Shown: positions 34,339 through 43,330, numbered from the stretch's first letter. The stretch: DNA of 64,000 bases from Dechloromonas sp. UBA6271 (GCA_002440665.1 DJUX01000053.1:1-64000); one strand, 5' to 3'. Notes: generated by a model not told the origin, from the sequence alone. Program-made: numbers and translations.

Positions 34339-37104
34339 TTGTCATCCAATGTCCTGAGCCTGTCCGCCGGCAGCGAAATCGCCGCTGCCGCCCTGCAAGT
34401 CATCCGCCGCAACGGCGCGGTCGTCGCCTTCGACGCCGACAAGATCGCCGTCGCGCTGACCAAGGCTTTCCTCGCCGTCGAAGGCAGTCAGAGCGCCGTG
34501 TCGTCGCGGGTGCGCGATGTCGTCGCGCACCTGACGCAGGCCGTCGTCCGTTCGCTGACCCGCCGCCTGCCCGACGGCGGCACGGTGCATATCGAGGACA
34601 TCCAGGACCAGGTCGAACTGGCCCTGATGCGCTCCGGCGAACACGACGTGGCGCGGGCCTACGTGCTCTACCGCGAACGGCGGGCCAGCGAGCGTTCGGT
34701 CGCCGCGCCGGCGGCCGGTGCGCCGCTGATCCACGTCCTCGACGGCGGCCAGCGGCGGACGCTCGACCGAGCCGAACTGGCCGGCCTGTGCGCCGATGCC
34801 TGTGCCGGGCTGGGCGGCGCGGTGGATGCCGAACGGGTGCTCGACAGCGCCATCCGCAATCTCTACGACGGCGTGCCGCTGGCCGACGTGCATCAGGCGC
34901 TGATCCTCGCCGCGCGCACGCTGATCGAGCGCGAGCCGGCCTACAACCAGGTGACGGCCCGTTTGCTGTTGGCCAGCCTGGGCCGCGAGGTGCTCGGCGA
35001 AGCGCGCTCGCTGCAGGCCATTGCTGCGGTCAACGGTGAATATTTGCCAAAATTCATCCAGCAGGGCATCGCCGCCGAATTGCTCGACCCGCTGCTCGCC
35101 ACCTTCGATCTGCCGCGCCTGGCCGCCGCGCTGAAACCGGAACGCGACCGGCAGTTCGGCTACCTCGGCCTGCAGACCTTGTACGACCGCTACTTCCTGC
35201 ACATCGACGGGCGCCGCATCGAACTGCCGCAGATTTTCTTCATGCGCGTCGCGATGGGGCTGGCGCTCAATGAAATCGACCGCGAAGCGCGCGCCATCGA
35301 GTTCTACGATCTGATTTCCAGCTTCGATTTCATGTGCTCGACGCCGACGCTGTTCAACAGCGGCACGCTGCATTCGCAGTTGTCGTCGTGCTACCTGACC
35401 ACCGTCGCCGACGATCTCGAGGGCATTTACCAGAGCATCAAGGAAAACGCCCTGCTGCAGAAATACGCCGGCGGCCTGGGCAACGACTGGACGCCGGTGC
35501 GCTCGCTGGGCAGCCGGATCAAGGGCACCAACGGCCAGAGCCAGGGCGTCATTCCCTTTTTGAAGGTGGTCAACGACACGGCGGTCGCCGTCAACCAGGG
35601 CGGCAAGCGCAAGGGCGCGGTCTGCGCCTATCTCGAAACCTGGCACCTCGACATCGAGGAATTCCTCGACCTGCGCAAGAACACCGGCGACGAGCGTCGG
35701 CGCACGCACGACATGAATACCGCCAACTGGATTCCCGACCTGTTCATGCAGCGGGTCATCGCCAACGGCGAATGGACGCTGTTCTCGCCAGTCGACGTGC
35801 CCGACCTGCATGAAAAATTCGGCGCCGAATTCGCCGCCACCTACACCGCTTACGAGGCCGAAGCCGCCGCCGGCCGGCTGAAGCTGCACAAAAAAATCCC
35901 CGCCGTGCAGCTGTGGCGCAAGATGTTGACCATGCTGTTCGAGACCGGCCATCCGTGGATCACCTTCAAGGATGCCTGCAACCTGCGCTCGCCGCAGCAG
36001 CACGTCGGCGTCGTGCATTCGAGCAACCTGTGCACCGAGATCACGCTGAACACCTCGGACTCGGAAACCGCTGTCTGCAACCTCGGTTCGGTCAATCTGC
36101 TGGCGCATCTGAAGGACAGCCAGCTCGACCAGGAGAAACTCGCGCACACCGTGCGGACGGCCTTGCGCATGCTCGACAACGTCGTCGACATCAACTTTTA
36201 CGCGACGCCCAAGGCGAGGAACGCCAACCTGCGCCACCGGCCGGTCGGCCTCGGCATCATGGGCTTCGCCGACTGCCTCTACGCAAGCGGCCTGCCCTAC
36301 GCGTCGACCGCGGCTGTCGACTTCGCCGACCGGACCATGGAAGCTGTCTGCTACCACGCCTATTCGGCCTCGGCCGAACTGGCCCGCGAACGCGGCCGCT
36401 ATTCGAGCTTCACCGGCAGCCTGTGGGACCAGGGCATCCTGCCGCTCGACTCGATCCGGCTGCTGGAAGAAGGGCGGGGCGGCCAGGTCGACCTCAACCG
36501 CGACTCGAGCCTCGACTGGGCCGGCCTGAAGGAGCGCATCGCCCGCCACGGCATGCGCAACTCCAACTGCGTCGCCATCGCGCCGACGGCGACCATTTCC
36601 AACATCGTCGGCGTCTCGGCCAGCATCGAGCCGACCTACCAGAACATCTACGTCAAATCCAACCTGTCCGGCGAATTCACCGTCGTGAACGAGGCGCTGG
36701 TCCGTGACCTGAAAGCGCTCGATCTGTGGGACGAAGTGATGGTCGCCGACCTCAAGTATTTCGACGGCTCGCTGGCCCGCATCGAGCGTGTGCCGGATGA
36801 ACTGAAGGCGCGCTACGCCACCGCCTTCGAGATCGACCCGGCCTGGCTGATCGAAGCCGCAGCGCGGCGCCAAAAATGGATCGACCAGGCCCAGTCGCTG
36901 AACCTCTACCTGGCGCTGCCGTCGGGCAAGAAACTGGACGAACTCTACAAACTGGCCTGGAAGCGCGGCCTGAAGACGACCTACTACCTGCGCACGCTGG
37001 GCGCCAGCCAGGCCGAGAAGGCCGGGGGCAGGGACGACGCGGTAAAGCCGGAAGAACCGAAGTTCTGCAGCATCGATAACCCGGAATGCGAGGCCTGCCA
37101 ATGA
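34339..37104 (+). CDS. nrdA: Class I ribonucleotide reductase, alpha subunit
   Basis: NrdA reduces ribonucleotides to deoxyribonucleotides, using the radical generated by NrdB. The 921-residue protein starts at TTG after GGAG. It has an ATP-cone (about residues 20-115) for activity control and the catalytic cysteines in SSCYLTT, NLCTEI and AVCNLGS. The C-terminal C-x4-C-x2-C tail (CSIDNPECEACQ) includes the thiol pair that re-reduces the active site. A cobalamin riboswitch precedes it and the stop overlaps nrdB. An uptake-like element lies at codons 229-239. Confidence 0.96.
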   Translation: MSSNVLSLSAGSEIAAAALQVIRRNGAVVAFDADKIAVALTKAFLAVEGSQSAVSSRVRDVVAHLTQAVVRSLTRRLPDGGTVHIEDIQDQVELALMRSGEHDVARAYVLYRERRASERSVAAPAAGAPLIHVLDGGQRRTLDRAELAGLCADACAGLGGAVDAERVLDSAIRNLYDGVPLADVHQALILAARTLIEREPAYNQVTARLLLASLGREVLGEARSLQAIAAVNGEYLPKFIQQGIAAELLDPLLATFDLPRLAAALKPERDRQFGYLGLQTLYDRYFLHIDGRRIELPQIFFMRVAMGLALNEIDREARAIEFYDLISSFDFMCSTPTLFNSGTLHSQLSSCYLTTVADDLEGIYQSIKENALLQKYAGGLGNDWTPVRSLGSRIKGTNGQSQGVIPFLKVVNDTAVAVNQGGKRKGAVCAYLETWHLDIEEFLDLRKNTGDERRRTHDMNTANWIPDLFMQRVIANGEWTLFSPVDVPDLHEKFGAEFAATYTAYEAEAAAGRLKLHKKIPAVQLWRKMLTMLFETGHPWITFKDACNLRSPQQHVGVVHSSNLCTEITLNTSDSETAVCNLGSVNLLAHLKDSQLDQEKLAHTVRTALRMLDNVVDINFYATPKARNANLRHRPVGLGIMGFADCLYASGLPYASTAAVDFADRTMEAVCYHAYSASAELARERGRYSSFTGSLWDQGILPLDSIRLLEEGRGGQVDLNRDSSLDWAGLKERIARHGMRNSNCVAIAPTATISNIVGVSASIEPTYQNIYVKSNLSGEFTVVNEALVRDLKALDLWDEVMVADLKYFDGSLARIERVPDELKARYATAFEIDPAWLIEAAARRQKWIDQAQSLNLYLALPSGKKLDELYKLAWKRGLKTTYYLRTLGASQAEKAGGRDDAVKPEEPKFCSIDNPECEACQ
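35023..35056 (+). repeat. Uptake-signal-like element, site 12
   Basis: The core GCTGCGGTCAAC is followed by GAATATTTGCCAAAATTC, inside nrdA. Confidence 0.8.
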
Positions 37105-38231
37105 GCGCGCTGCGTTTTGACGACTGGGACCTGCCATCCGCTGCCCCGCAGGCGAATGCTACGGTCGACGCTGAAAAACAGGCAAAAACCGAGGTCGACC
37201 GTAGCATTCTGCAGGCGGCCCCCGCATTGGCACCAATCAACGCCGCCGACAAGCGCATCGTCAATGGCAAGGCCGACATCAACCAGCTCGCCCCGTTCAA
37301 ATACCCGTGGGCCTGGGAATTCTTCCTGAAAGCCAACCGCAACCACTGGACGCCGCTGGAAATCGGCATGGCGCAGGACGTGCACGACTACCACCACAAA
37401 CTCTCCGCCGCCGAGCGCCACGTCTTCGAGAATGTGCTGGCCTACCTGACGACCTCCGACATCCTGGCCATGCGCAACATCGGCCTGGCCGTCATGGAAA
37501 AGATGAGCGCCCCGGAACTGCAGATCTACCAGGCGCGGCAGGTTTACGAAGAGGCGCTGCACACCTGGACCTACCAGCACTGCATCGAAAGCATCGGCCT
37601 CGACCAGCAGGAAATCTACAACCGCTACCGCGTCGTGCCGGAAATCCACGGCAAGATCGCCCTGGCCAACCGCCGGCTGGAAAAGGTGTTGCGCTCCGAC
37701 TTCGACCTCGAAGATCGCGCCAACCTGCACGAATTCGCGCTGTCCTACTTCTTCTTCGCGGTGATTTTCGAAGGCTGCTGGTTCTACAACGGCTTCACCC
37801 CCGTTTTCGCGCTGCAGCGGCGCGGCCTGATGAAGGGTGCCGCCGAGCAGTTGCAATACATCATGCGCGACGAGGTGCTGCACTGCGCCTTCGGTATCCG
37901 CGTCATCCGCGAACTGCTGATCGAGGAAAACCTGACCCTCGACCCGGCCACCCTGCGCGAACTGTGGGACGAAGCCGAGGCAGCCGAAACCGCCTACGCC
38001 GGCTACATCCTGCGCGAACCCGTCCTCGGCTACAACGCCGAACTGCACGTCGCCCAGTTCCGTTTCATCGCCAACCGGCGGGCGCGCCAGGTCGGCGTCG
38101 CCGAGCCTTTCCCCGGTGCCGAAAACGTCCTGCCCTGGCTCGACGAACAGGCCAACCTGCGCAAGGAGAAGAACTTCTTCGAAACGCGGGTTACCGAGTA
38201 CCAGACCGGCGGGGCGCTGGCTTGGGAGTGA
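37101..38231 (+). CDS. nrdB: Class I ribonucleotide reductase, beta subunit
   Basis: NrdB houses the di-metal/tyrosyl radical cofactor that drives NrdA. The 376-residue product starts at 37101, overlapping the nrdA stop. Metal ligands are visible in AYLTTSDILAMRN-type helices, EEALHTWTYQHCIES (E-x2-H) and MRDEVLHCAFG (E-x2-H). Residues 18-36 are an odd Lys/Glu-rich insertion encoded by a 16-bp perfect inverted repeat made of two head-to-head uptake-like cores, within a variable N-terminal extension. Confidence 0.95.
   Translation: MSALRFDDWDLPSAAPQANATVDAEKQAKTEVDRSILQAAPALAPINAADKRIVNGKADINQLAPFKYPWAWEFFLKANRNHWTPLEIGMAQDVHDYHHKLSAAERHVFENVLAYLTTSDILAMRNIGLAVMEKMSAPELQIYQARQVYEEALHTWTYQHCIESIGLDQQEIYNRYRVVPEIHGKIALANRRLEKVLRSDFDLEDRANLHEFALSYFFFAVIFEGCWFYNGFTPVFALQRRGLMKGAAEQLQYIMRDEVLHCAFGIRVIRELLIEENLTLDPATLRELWDEAEAAETAYAGYILREPVLGYNAELHVAQFRFIANRRARQVGVAEPFPGAENVLPWLDEQANLRKEKNFFETRVTEYQTGGALAWE
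37154..37209. repeat. Inverted pair of uptake-like cores in nrdB, site 13
   Basis: GAATGCTACGGTCGAC (37154-37169) is perfectly repeated in inverse at 37194-37209. Between them lie GAAAAACAGGCAAAAACC tracts, shared by both orientations. The core has A for G at one position (GCTACGG). Confidence 0.85.
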
Positions 38232-38701
38232 TGCACGACGCACTGGCGTTGCCGGCCGTCCGCCGGCTCGCCGGGGGTGACCGGGCAGCCATTCTCGAGC
38301 ACCTGCTGGCACTGGCGCCGGATGACCGTTATGGGCGCTTCGCCAGTGCCCTCTCCGATCATGCCATCGCCGGCTATGTCGCCCGCATCACGCTCGACCG
38401 CGATCTCGCCTTCGGCATCGGTGAGGACTCGGGACGGCTCTCCGCGTTCATCCACCTCGCCATGCATGACGAGATTGGCGAACTCGGTGCCAGCGTGCTG
38501 CCCGAGTACCGCTGGCAAGGCCAGGCACGGCGGCTTTTCGCCGCCGCCCTGACGCACGCCGGCCACCTCAGCATTGCCCGCGCCCATCTCACCAGCGGAC
38601 ATCCTGCGGCGTTACGCATAGGCCGGGGGCTCGGCTACACGGTGGAAACCCGGCCGACCTCGCCGCGCGCCACGATCAGCCTGAGCAGCACCGCCGAATA
38701 G
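38231..38701 (+). CDS. GNAT-family-like acetyltransferase
   Basis: A 156-residue protein resembling GNAT N-acetyltransferases, with a central ARITLDRDLAFGIGED strand region, a LGASVLPEYRWQGQARRLFAAAL acetyl-CoA-binding segment and a terminal SGHPAALRIGRGLGYTVE. Its ATG overlaps the nrdB stop by one base, so it is co-translated with the reductase operon. The substrate is unknown. Confidence 0.75.
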   Translation: MHDALALPAVRRLAGGDRAAILEHLLALAPDDRYGRFASALSDHAIAGYVARITLDRDLAFGIGEDSGRLSAFIHLAMHDEIGELGASVLPEYRWQGQARRLFAAALTHAGHLSIARAHLTSGHPAALRIGRGLGYTVETRPTSPRATISLSSTAE

Positions 38702-38719
38702 CGTTCCGATTCGCAGTTG

Positions 38720-38763
38720 ACAACAATTCTCATTAACTAGAAAATGCGATCCATTCTCGTTTG
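38720..38763. promoter_or_regulatory. Fur-box-like operators before hemP
   Basis: ACAACAATTCTCATTAAC (about 38720-38737) matches typical Fur boxes. A second copy-like AAATGCGATCCATTCTCGTTT follows (38742-38762). They probably drive the hemP-tonB-exbBD-ftr iron operon. Confidence 0.7.
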
Positions 38764-38776
38764 TATTTGAATTCAT

Positions 38777-38953
38777 ATGAAACCGCAAACCAAGCCCGCC
38801 GACACGCCTTCGCCCGCCGAAACTCGGGCAACGCGCCCACGCGTGGACAGCGAACAACTGCTGCAGGGGGCGCCGACCGTCGAAATCGACCACGCCGGCC
38901 AGCTCTACCTGCTGCGCGTCACCCGCGAAAACAAGCTGATCCTGACCAAGTAG
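38777..38953 (+). CDS. hemP: Hemin uptake protein HemP
   Basis: A 58-residue protein of the HemP family, recognised by the C-terminal half VDSEQLLQGAPTVEIDHAG and LYLLRVTRENKLILTK, which end the family precisely. HemP is a small Fur-regulated protein required for haem-uptake gene expression in some betaproteobacteria. It lies directly behind two Fur-like boxes and leads the tonB-exbB-exbD genes. Confidence 0.92.
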   Translation: MKPQTKPADTPSPAETRATRPRVDSEQLLQGAPTVEIDHAGQLYLLRVTRENKLILTK

Positions 38954-38988
38954 CCTTTTCTCTCCGTTGTACCCCTCTCGTTCCCTGT

Positions 38989-39047
38989 AGCCAGCCAGCA
39001 TGAAGCCAGCGAGCCAAAGGTTTTTTCCCCAAACGGCTGGAACAGCC
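38989..39047 (+). repeat. AGCC-repeat leader element 2
   Basis: TAGCCAGCCAGCATGAAGCC, then AGCGAGCC and CGGCTGGAACAGCC, between hemP and tonB. Confidence 0.7.
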
Positions 39048-39061
39048 AGACAAAATTCGCA

Positions 39062-39703
39062 ATGAGTTACGCCCTGTCCCGCCCCTCCCCGCTCCAGCGC
39101 AGCAGCCTGCTGGGCATCGTCATCGCCCTGCACGCCGGCATCTTCCTGTTCATCCTGGCCGCCAGGACAGTCGCGCCGAAGATCATGGACATTCCGCTGG
39201 TAGTCGATCTGCTGCAACCCCCGGAAGAACGGAAGCAGCCGGAAGCAAAGCCGCTGCCGGTCGCCCGGCCGCAACCGGTGCGCCAAAAACCGGTTCCCGT
39301 TCTCAAAACGCCGATACCGGTCCTCGAAACCACCAGCAGCGCCGTTCCCGCCCCCGCGGCCCCGGTCGCCACACCGCCGGAAACCAGGACCACAAACGCG
39401 GCTCCGGCCGCCGAAACCTTCAGCCAGGCGCGTTTCGATGCCGACTACCTGCGCAACCCGGCCCCGCCCTACCCGTCGCTGTCCAAGCGCATGGGCGAGG
39501 AAGGCAAGGTCGTCCTGCGTGTTTCCGTCAGTCCGCAGGGCACCGCCGACAGTGTCGAGATCAGGACCTCGTCCGGCAGCCCGCGCCTCGACGAATCGGC
39601 TCAGAAAACCGTCCGCAACTGGAAGTTCGTTCCCGCCAGGCGCGGCGATGCCCCCGTCCAGAGCTGGGTTCTCGTCCCCATCATCTTCAAACTGGAGCAG
39701 TAA
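39062..39703 (+). CDS. tonB: Energy transducer TonB
   Basis: TonB passes proton-motive energy from ExbBD to outer-membrane receptors. The 213-residue form has an N-terminal membrane anchor (about residues 15-36), a Pro/Lys-rich periplasmic spacer (residues 50-115) and the C-terminal domain with PAPPYPSLSKRMGEEGKVVLRV and the DESAQKTVRNWKFVPA helix-strand. It stands in the Fur-controlled operon just before exbB. Confidence 0.95.
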   Translation: MSYALSRPSPLQRSSLLGIVIALHAGIFLFILAARTVAPKIMDIPLVVDLLQPPEERKQPEAKPLPVARPQPVRQKPVPVLKTPIPVLETTSSAVPAPAAPVATPPETRTTNAAPAAETFSQARFDADYLRNPAPPYPSLSKRMGEEGKVVLRVSVSPQGTADSVEIRTSSGSPRLDESAQKTVRNWKFVPARRGDAPVQSWVLVPIIFKLEQ

Positions 39704-39705
39704 TC

Positions 39706-40440
39706 ATGCAGGAAAATTCTTTCGGTTTCGCCCATCTGCTGGCCGGCGGCGACGCCGTTTCGCATACGGTAGCCGTCATCCTGGCGCTGATGTCGGTGGC
39801 CAGCTGGTACCTGATCCTGGCCAAGACCTGGGACTGGTGGCAGATGCGCCGCGCCGCCCGCGCCGTCGGCGCCTTCTGGTCGGCCAGCAGCGTCGGGGAA
39901 GGCATCGAACGCCTGCGCGAAGCCGGGGCCACCAGCCCCTATACCCAGCTCGCCAGCCAGGCCAGCATCTGCAACGCCGACTGCGAAACCGCCGTCGGCC
40001 GCCTCGCCGCCCGTTTCGACCCGGCCGAGCAGATGGAACGCGCCCTGCGCCAGCAGCTCTCGGGCACCCAGGCGACGATGGAAAACGGCCTCACCCTGCT
40101 CGCCACGACCGGCGCCACGGCGCCCTTCGTCGGCCTCTTCGGCACCGTCTGGGGCATCTACCATGCGCTGGTCGCCATCGGCCTCTCCGGCCAGGCGGCG
40201 CTCGAAAAGGTCGCCGGCCCGGTCGGCGAGGCGCTGATCATGACCGCCGCCGGCCTCGCCGTCGCACTGCCCGCGGTCTTCGCCTACAACGCCTTCACCC
40301 GCGCCAACCGCGTGCTGCTGGCCGATCTAGACGCCTTCGCCCACGACCTGCACGCCTTCTTCACGGTCGGCAAGCCCTTCGTCGCCAACAGCGCGCAGAT
40401 TCACCCGATGCGCGCCCGCGCCGCCGCGGAGGCCGCATAA
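39706..40440 (+). CDS. exbB: Biopolymer transport protein ExbB
   Basis: ExbB is the three-helix inner-membrane scaffold of the Ton motor. The 244-residue protein has helices near residues 20-40, 130-155 and 170-195, with the conserved TTGATAPFVGLFGTVWGI and MTAAGLAVALPAVFAYN regions of the MotA/TolQ/ExbB family. It follows tonB by two bases and precedes exbD without a gap. Confidence 0.95.
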   Translation: MQENSFGFAHLLAGGDAVSHTVAVILALMSVASWYLILAKTWDWWQMRRAARAVGAFWSASSVGEGIERLREAGATSPYTQLASQASICNADCETAVGRLAARFDPAEQMERALRQQLSGTQATMENGLTLLATTGATAPFVGLFGTVWGIYHALVAIGLSGQAALEKVAGPVGEALIMTAAGLAVALPAVFAYNAFTRANRVLLADLDAFAHDLHAFFTVGKPFVANSAQIHPMRARAAAEAA

Positions 40441-40866
40441 ATGGCCATCGGCAGCTTCAACTCCCCCGCCACCCAGGCGCCGATGGCGGAAATCAACACG
40501 ACGCCGCTGGTCGACGTCATGCTGGTCCTGCTCATCATCTTCATCATCACCGCGCCGCTGATGACGCATTCGGTCCAGGTCGAACTGCCGCGTGCTGCCA
40601 GCGCCCCGACACCGGAAAAGCCGCTGACCCTGCAGGTCAGCATCGACGCCGACAACACCGTTTTTGTCGGTTCCGAGGCGGTCGACCGCAACAGCCTCGA
40701 AACCCGCTTCCGCGACGCCGTCGCCCGGGATGCCAATGCCGAAATGCACCTCAAGGCCGACCGCGGCACGCGCTACGAGTCGGTCGCCGAAACCATGAGC
40801 GCCGCCCGCCGCGCCGGATTGACGAAGATCGGCTTCGTCACCCAGCCGGGCAGCAACCCGAACTGA
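40441..40866 (+). CDS. exbD: Biopolymer transport protein ExbD
   Basis: ExbD is the proton-channel partner of ExbB. The 141-residue protein has one membrane helix (about residues 22-42) carrying the essential Asp in TTPLVDVMLVLLIIFIITAPL and a periplasmic domain. An uptake-like element encodes AVDRNS in the periplasmic part (about residues 80-85). Confidence 0.95.
   Translation: MAIGSFNSPATQAPMAEINTTPLVDVMLVLLIIFIITAPLMTHSVQVELPRAASAPTPEKPLTLQVSIDADNTVFVGSEAVDRNSLETRFRDAVARDANAEMHLKADRGTRYESVAETMSAARRAGLTKIGFVTQPGSNPN
40658..40692 (-). repeat. Uptake-signal-like element, site 14
   Basis: On the minus strand the core GTTGCGGTCGAC is followed by CTCGGAACCGACAAAAACGG, inside exbD. Confidence 0.68.
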
Positions 40867-40894
40867 TTTTCAACCTATTTCAAAACCATACTCA

Positions 40895-40940
40895 AGCCAG
40901 CCAGCCGCAGTCGCCAGCCGTGCAGCAGCAAGCCAGCCAG
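40895..40940 (+). repeat. AGCC-repeat leader element 3
   Basis: AAGCCAGCCAGCCGCAG, TCGCCAGCC and CAAGCCAGCCAG lie before ftrA. Confidence 0.75.
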
Positions 40941-40960
40941 AGAAACCAGGGAGTCTTACC

Positions 40961-41506
40961 ATGTTGTCCGCCAAGAAACTCATTTCCGCTCTGGCCCTCT
41001 TCGCGGCACTGGCCGCCCCCGCACTCGCCCTCGAATACCCGATCGGCGTTCCCCAGCAACGCGCCGGCATGGAGATTGCCGCCGTCTATCTGCAGCCGAT
41101 CGAGATGGAACCGGAAGGCATGATGCGCAAGGTGTCCGAATCGGACATCCACATCGAGGCCGACATCCACGCGCTGGCCAACAACCCGAACGGTTTCGAG
41201 GAAGGCGCCTGGATTCCCTACCTCGTCGTCAAGTACGAAGTTTCCAAGATCGGCGGCGAGCACAAGGTAGCCGGCGATTTTATGCCCATGGTCGCCAACG
41301 ACGGTCCGCATTACGGCGAGAACATCAAGCTGGCCGGCCCCGGAAAGTACAAGGTGAAATACACCATCCTGCCGCCCTCGGCCAACCCGCATTCGCATTT
41401 CGGTCGTCACACCGACCGCGCCACCGGCGTCCGCCCGTGGTTCAAGCCCTTCGAGGTCGAATACGAATTCACCTACGTCGGCATCGGCAAAAAAGGCGGC
41501 TACTGA
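40961..41506 (+). CDS. ftrA: Periplasmic iron-binding protein FtrA (P19 type)
   Basis: A 181-residue periplasmic protein of the P19/Tp34/FetP family that binds iron or copper and feeds an Ftr1-type permease. The signal peptide ends near ALA-LEYP (residue 24). Metal-ligand candidates include the Met/Glu-rich AGMEIAAVYLQPIEMEPEGMM, the His pair in SDIHIEADIHA and DGPHYG. It heads an ftrABCD-type set like the Bordetella ferrous iron system, here with a porin gene next. Confidence 0.9.
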   Translation: MLSAKKLISALALFAALAAPALALEYPIGVPQQRAGMEIAAVYLQPIEMEPEGMMRKVSESDIHIEADIHALANNPNGFEEGAWIPYLVVKYEVSKIGGEHKVAGDFMPMVANDGPHYGENIKLAGPGKYKVKYTILPPSANPHSHFGRHTDRATGVRPWFKPFEVEYEFTYVGIGKKGGY

Positions 41507-41508
41507 TC

Positions 41509-42975
41509 ATGCGCCTCGCCAAACTGACCGCCGCGCTTGTCGCGGCGGGACTGGCGCTGCCCGCCTTTCCCGCCAGCGACGCCGCCACGCTGCAAAAACT
41601 CCTTGAGCGCATGGAAAAGCTGGAAGCACGCAACACCGAGTTGGAAAAGGAAGTGAAGGCGCTCAAGAACGAAAACGCCGAAGTCGCCAAGGGTCTCGAC
41701 AGCCCGCGCCTCTCGGAAAACGAGCCGGAACTGACGGTGCGCCTGAAGGCCACTGAAAAAGACGTGCTCGAAATGAAGAAGTCGTCCAAGGTCGTCGAAT
41801 CGCTCAACGGCATCAAGGCGACCGCCGCGCTCGCCACCGTCGTCCAGGGCGCCAGCGGCCTGCCCTCGGGCACGCCCGACTCCGGCACCCAGCTCAACTA
41901 CCGTGCCGACGTTACCGTCGAACTGCCGCTGCAACCGATCGGCGACATCGAGCACAAGCTGTTCGGCGGCTTCCGCATGGGTCAGGGACAGGGTCTCAAC
42001 ACCGCCTTCTCGGGCCTCGGCTACTACGCCAGCGCACCCAACGCCCTCGCCTTCCGCGCCAGCGGCGCCAGCCCGGACGACTCGGTGGTCATCCTCGGCC
42101 AGGCCTACTACCAGGCCGCGATTCCGCTGCCCTTCGGCGGCTTCAAGCCCTATTCGCGTGAAACGCTGGACATCACCTTCGGCAAGATGGACATCTTCAG
42201 CTTCTTCGACCAGAACGCGGCGGCCGGCGACGAAACGAAACAGTTCCTCAACTCGGTGTTCGTCCACAACCCGCTGCTCGACGCCGGGCGCGAAGTCGGT
42301 GTCGATGCCAACGGCTTCCAGCCCGGCTTCATCGTCGGCTACACCAACAGCTTCGACAAGACACAGCCGTGGCGCCTGTCGCTCGGTGTCTTCGGTACCG
42401 GCCCGCGCGGTTCCAACTATGAGGCCAGCCTCACCCAGCCGCTGCTCTTCGCGCAGGCCGAAACCCAGCTCAAGCTGTTCGGCGGCCTCACCGGCAACTA
42501 CCGGCTCTATGCCTGGAACCGCTCCTCCGGCGAGGATTTCGACTACCTCACGACCGGGCAAACGACCCAGCACACCGGGGTCGGCGTCTCGGTCGACCAG
42601 CGCGTCGGCGACGGCATCACGGTGTTCGGCCGCTACGGCAACCTGGTCAAGGGCGAACTGCCCTTCAATCAGGCCGTCGCCGTCGGCGCCCAGTTCAGCG
42701 GCAGTTACTGGGATCGCGGGGCCGACGCCTTCGGCATCGGTTTCAGCTGGCTGCAGACCGGCAGCGGCTACAAGAATGCCACCTACGACTGGAACGGCAA
42801 CGCGCTGACCTTCGTGCCTACCGGTGCCGAGACGATCACCGAACTCTTCTACCGCTACCGCCTCTCGCCGCAGTTCGAGCTCAGCCCCGACTTCCAGTGG
42901 CTGACCCAGCCCGGCGGTAATTCGGATGCCAAGTCGGTTTACGTTTTCGGTTTGCGCGCCAACATCGTCTATTGA
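41509..42975 (+). CDS. OprB-like outer-membrane porin
   Basis: A 488-residue exported protein resembling OprB-type carbohydrate-selective porins. After a signal peptide (ends near FPA) there is a heptad-rich coiled coil (residues 24-60, LQKLLERMEKLEARNTELEK), then a beta-barrel of alternating strands ending in the aromatic-terminated RANIVY. It starts two bases after ftrA, so it is part of the iron operon. A porin is not part of classical FtrABCD; it may admit iron or a chelate to FtrA. Confidence 0.82.
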   Translation: MRLAKLTAALVAAGLALPAFPASDAATLQKLLERMEKLEARNTELEKEVKALKNENAEVAKGLDSPRLSENEPELTVRLKATEKDVLEMKKSSKVVESLNGIKATAALATVVQGASGLPSGTPDSGTQLNYRADVTVELPLQPIGDIEHKLFGGFRMGQGQGLNTAFSGLGYYASAPNALAFRASGASPDDSVVILGQAYYQAAIPLPFGGFKPYSRETLDITFGKMDIFSFFDQNAAAGDETKQFLNSVFVHNPLLDAGREVGVDANGFQPGFIVGYTNSFDKTQPWRLSLGVFGTGPRGSNYEASLTQPLLFAQAETQLKLFGGLTGNYRLYAWNRSSGEDFDYLTTGQTTQHTGVGVSVDQRVGDGITVFGRYGNLVKGELPFNQAVAVGAQFSGSYWDRGADAFGIGFSWLQTGSGYKNATYDWNGNALTFVPTGAETITELFYRYRLSPQFELSPDFQWLTQPGGNSDAKSVYVFGLRANIVY

Positions 42976-42982
42976 GGAACTC

Positions 42983-43315
42983 ATGAAACACGCTCTCCTT
43001 TCCGCGGTTTTCGGCCTTTTTCTGGCGTTGACCGCAGCAATCGCCGACGACCTGCCGACCTACAAGGTACTCATGAAGGACGGCCGGATCATTCCCGAAA
43101 CGCTGGAAGTGCCTGCCAACACGCGCTTCCGGCTGGAGGTGAAGAACGAGGGGCCGGGCGCCGCGGAGTTCGAGAGTCTTGAACTGAAGAAGGAACTGGT
43201 GCTCGCCCCCGGCGTCACCCGCAGCCTCGTCTTCTTCCCGATGAAACCTGGCACCTACAAGTTCTTCGACGACTTTCACCCGGAAACCGGGCAAGGCCGC
43301 ATTGTTGCCAAATAG
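42983..43315 (+). CDS. ftrB: Periplasmic cupredoxin FtrB
   Basis: A 110-residue cupredoxin-like periplasmic protein. The signal peptide (to about ADD, residue 22) contains an uptake-like element encoding LTAA. The mature domain has the strands of an EfeO-type cupredoxin with late His and Met candidates for copper (FFPMKPGTYKFFDDFHPE). In FtrABCD it is thought to oxidise ferrous iron or handle electrons for import through FtrC. Confidence 0.88.
   Translation: MKHALLSAVFGLFLALTAAIADDLPTYKVLMKDGRIIPETLEVPANTRFRLEVKNEGPGAAEFESLELKKELVLAPGVTRSLVFFPMKPGTYKFFDDFHPETGQGRIVAK
43003..43038 (-). repeat. Uptake-signal-like element, site 15
   Basis: On the minus strand the core GCTGCGGTCAAC is followed by AGAAAAAGGCCGAAAACCG, in the ftrB signal-peptide region. 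Confidence 0.8.
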
Positions 43316-43330
43316 GTCGCCAAATGAACC

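Noticed and set aside
36302..36313. GTCGACCGCGGC in nrdA as another element
   Set aside because: Core mismatch and no A/T tracts; probably chance in GC-rich coding DNA. The same applies to look-alikes near 44764, 52690, 54003, 55738, 60068 and 61709.
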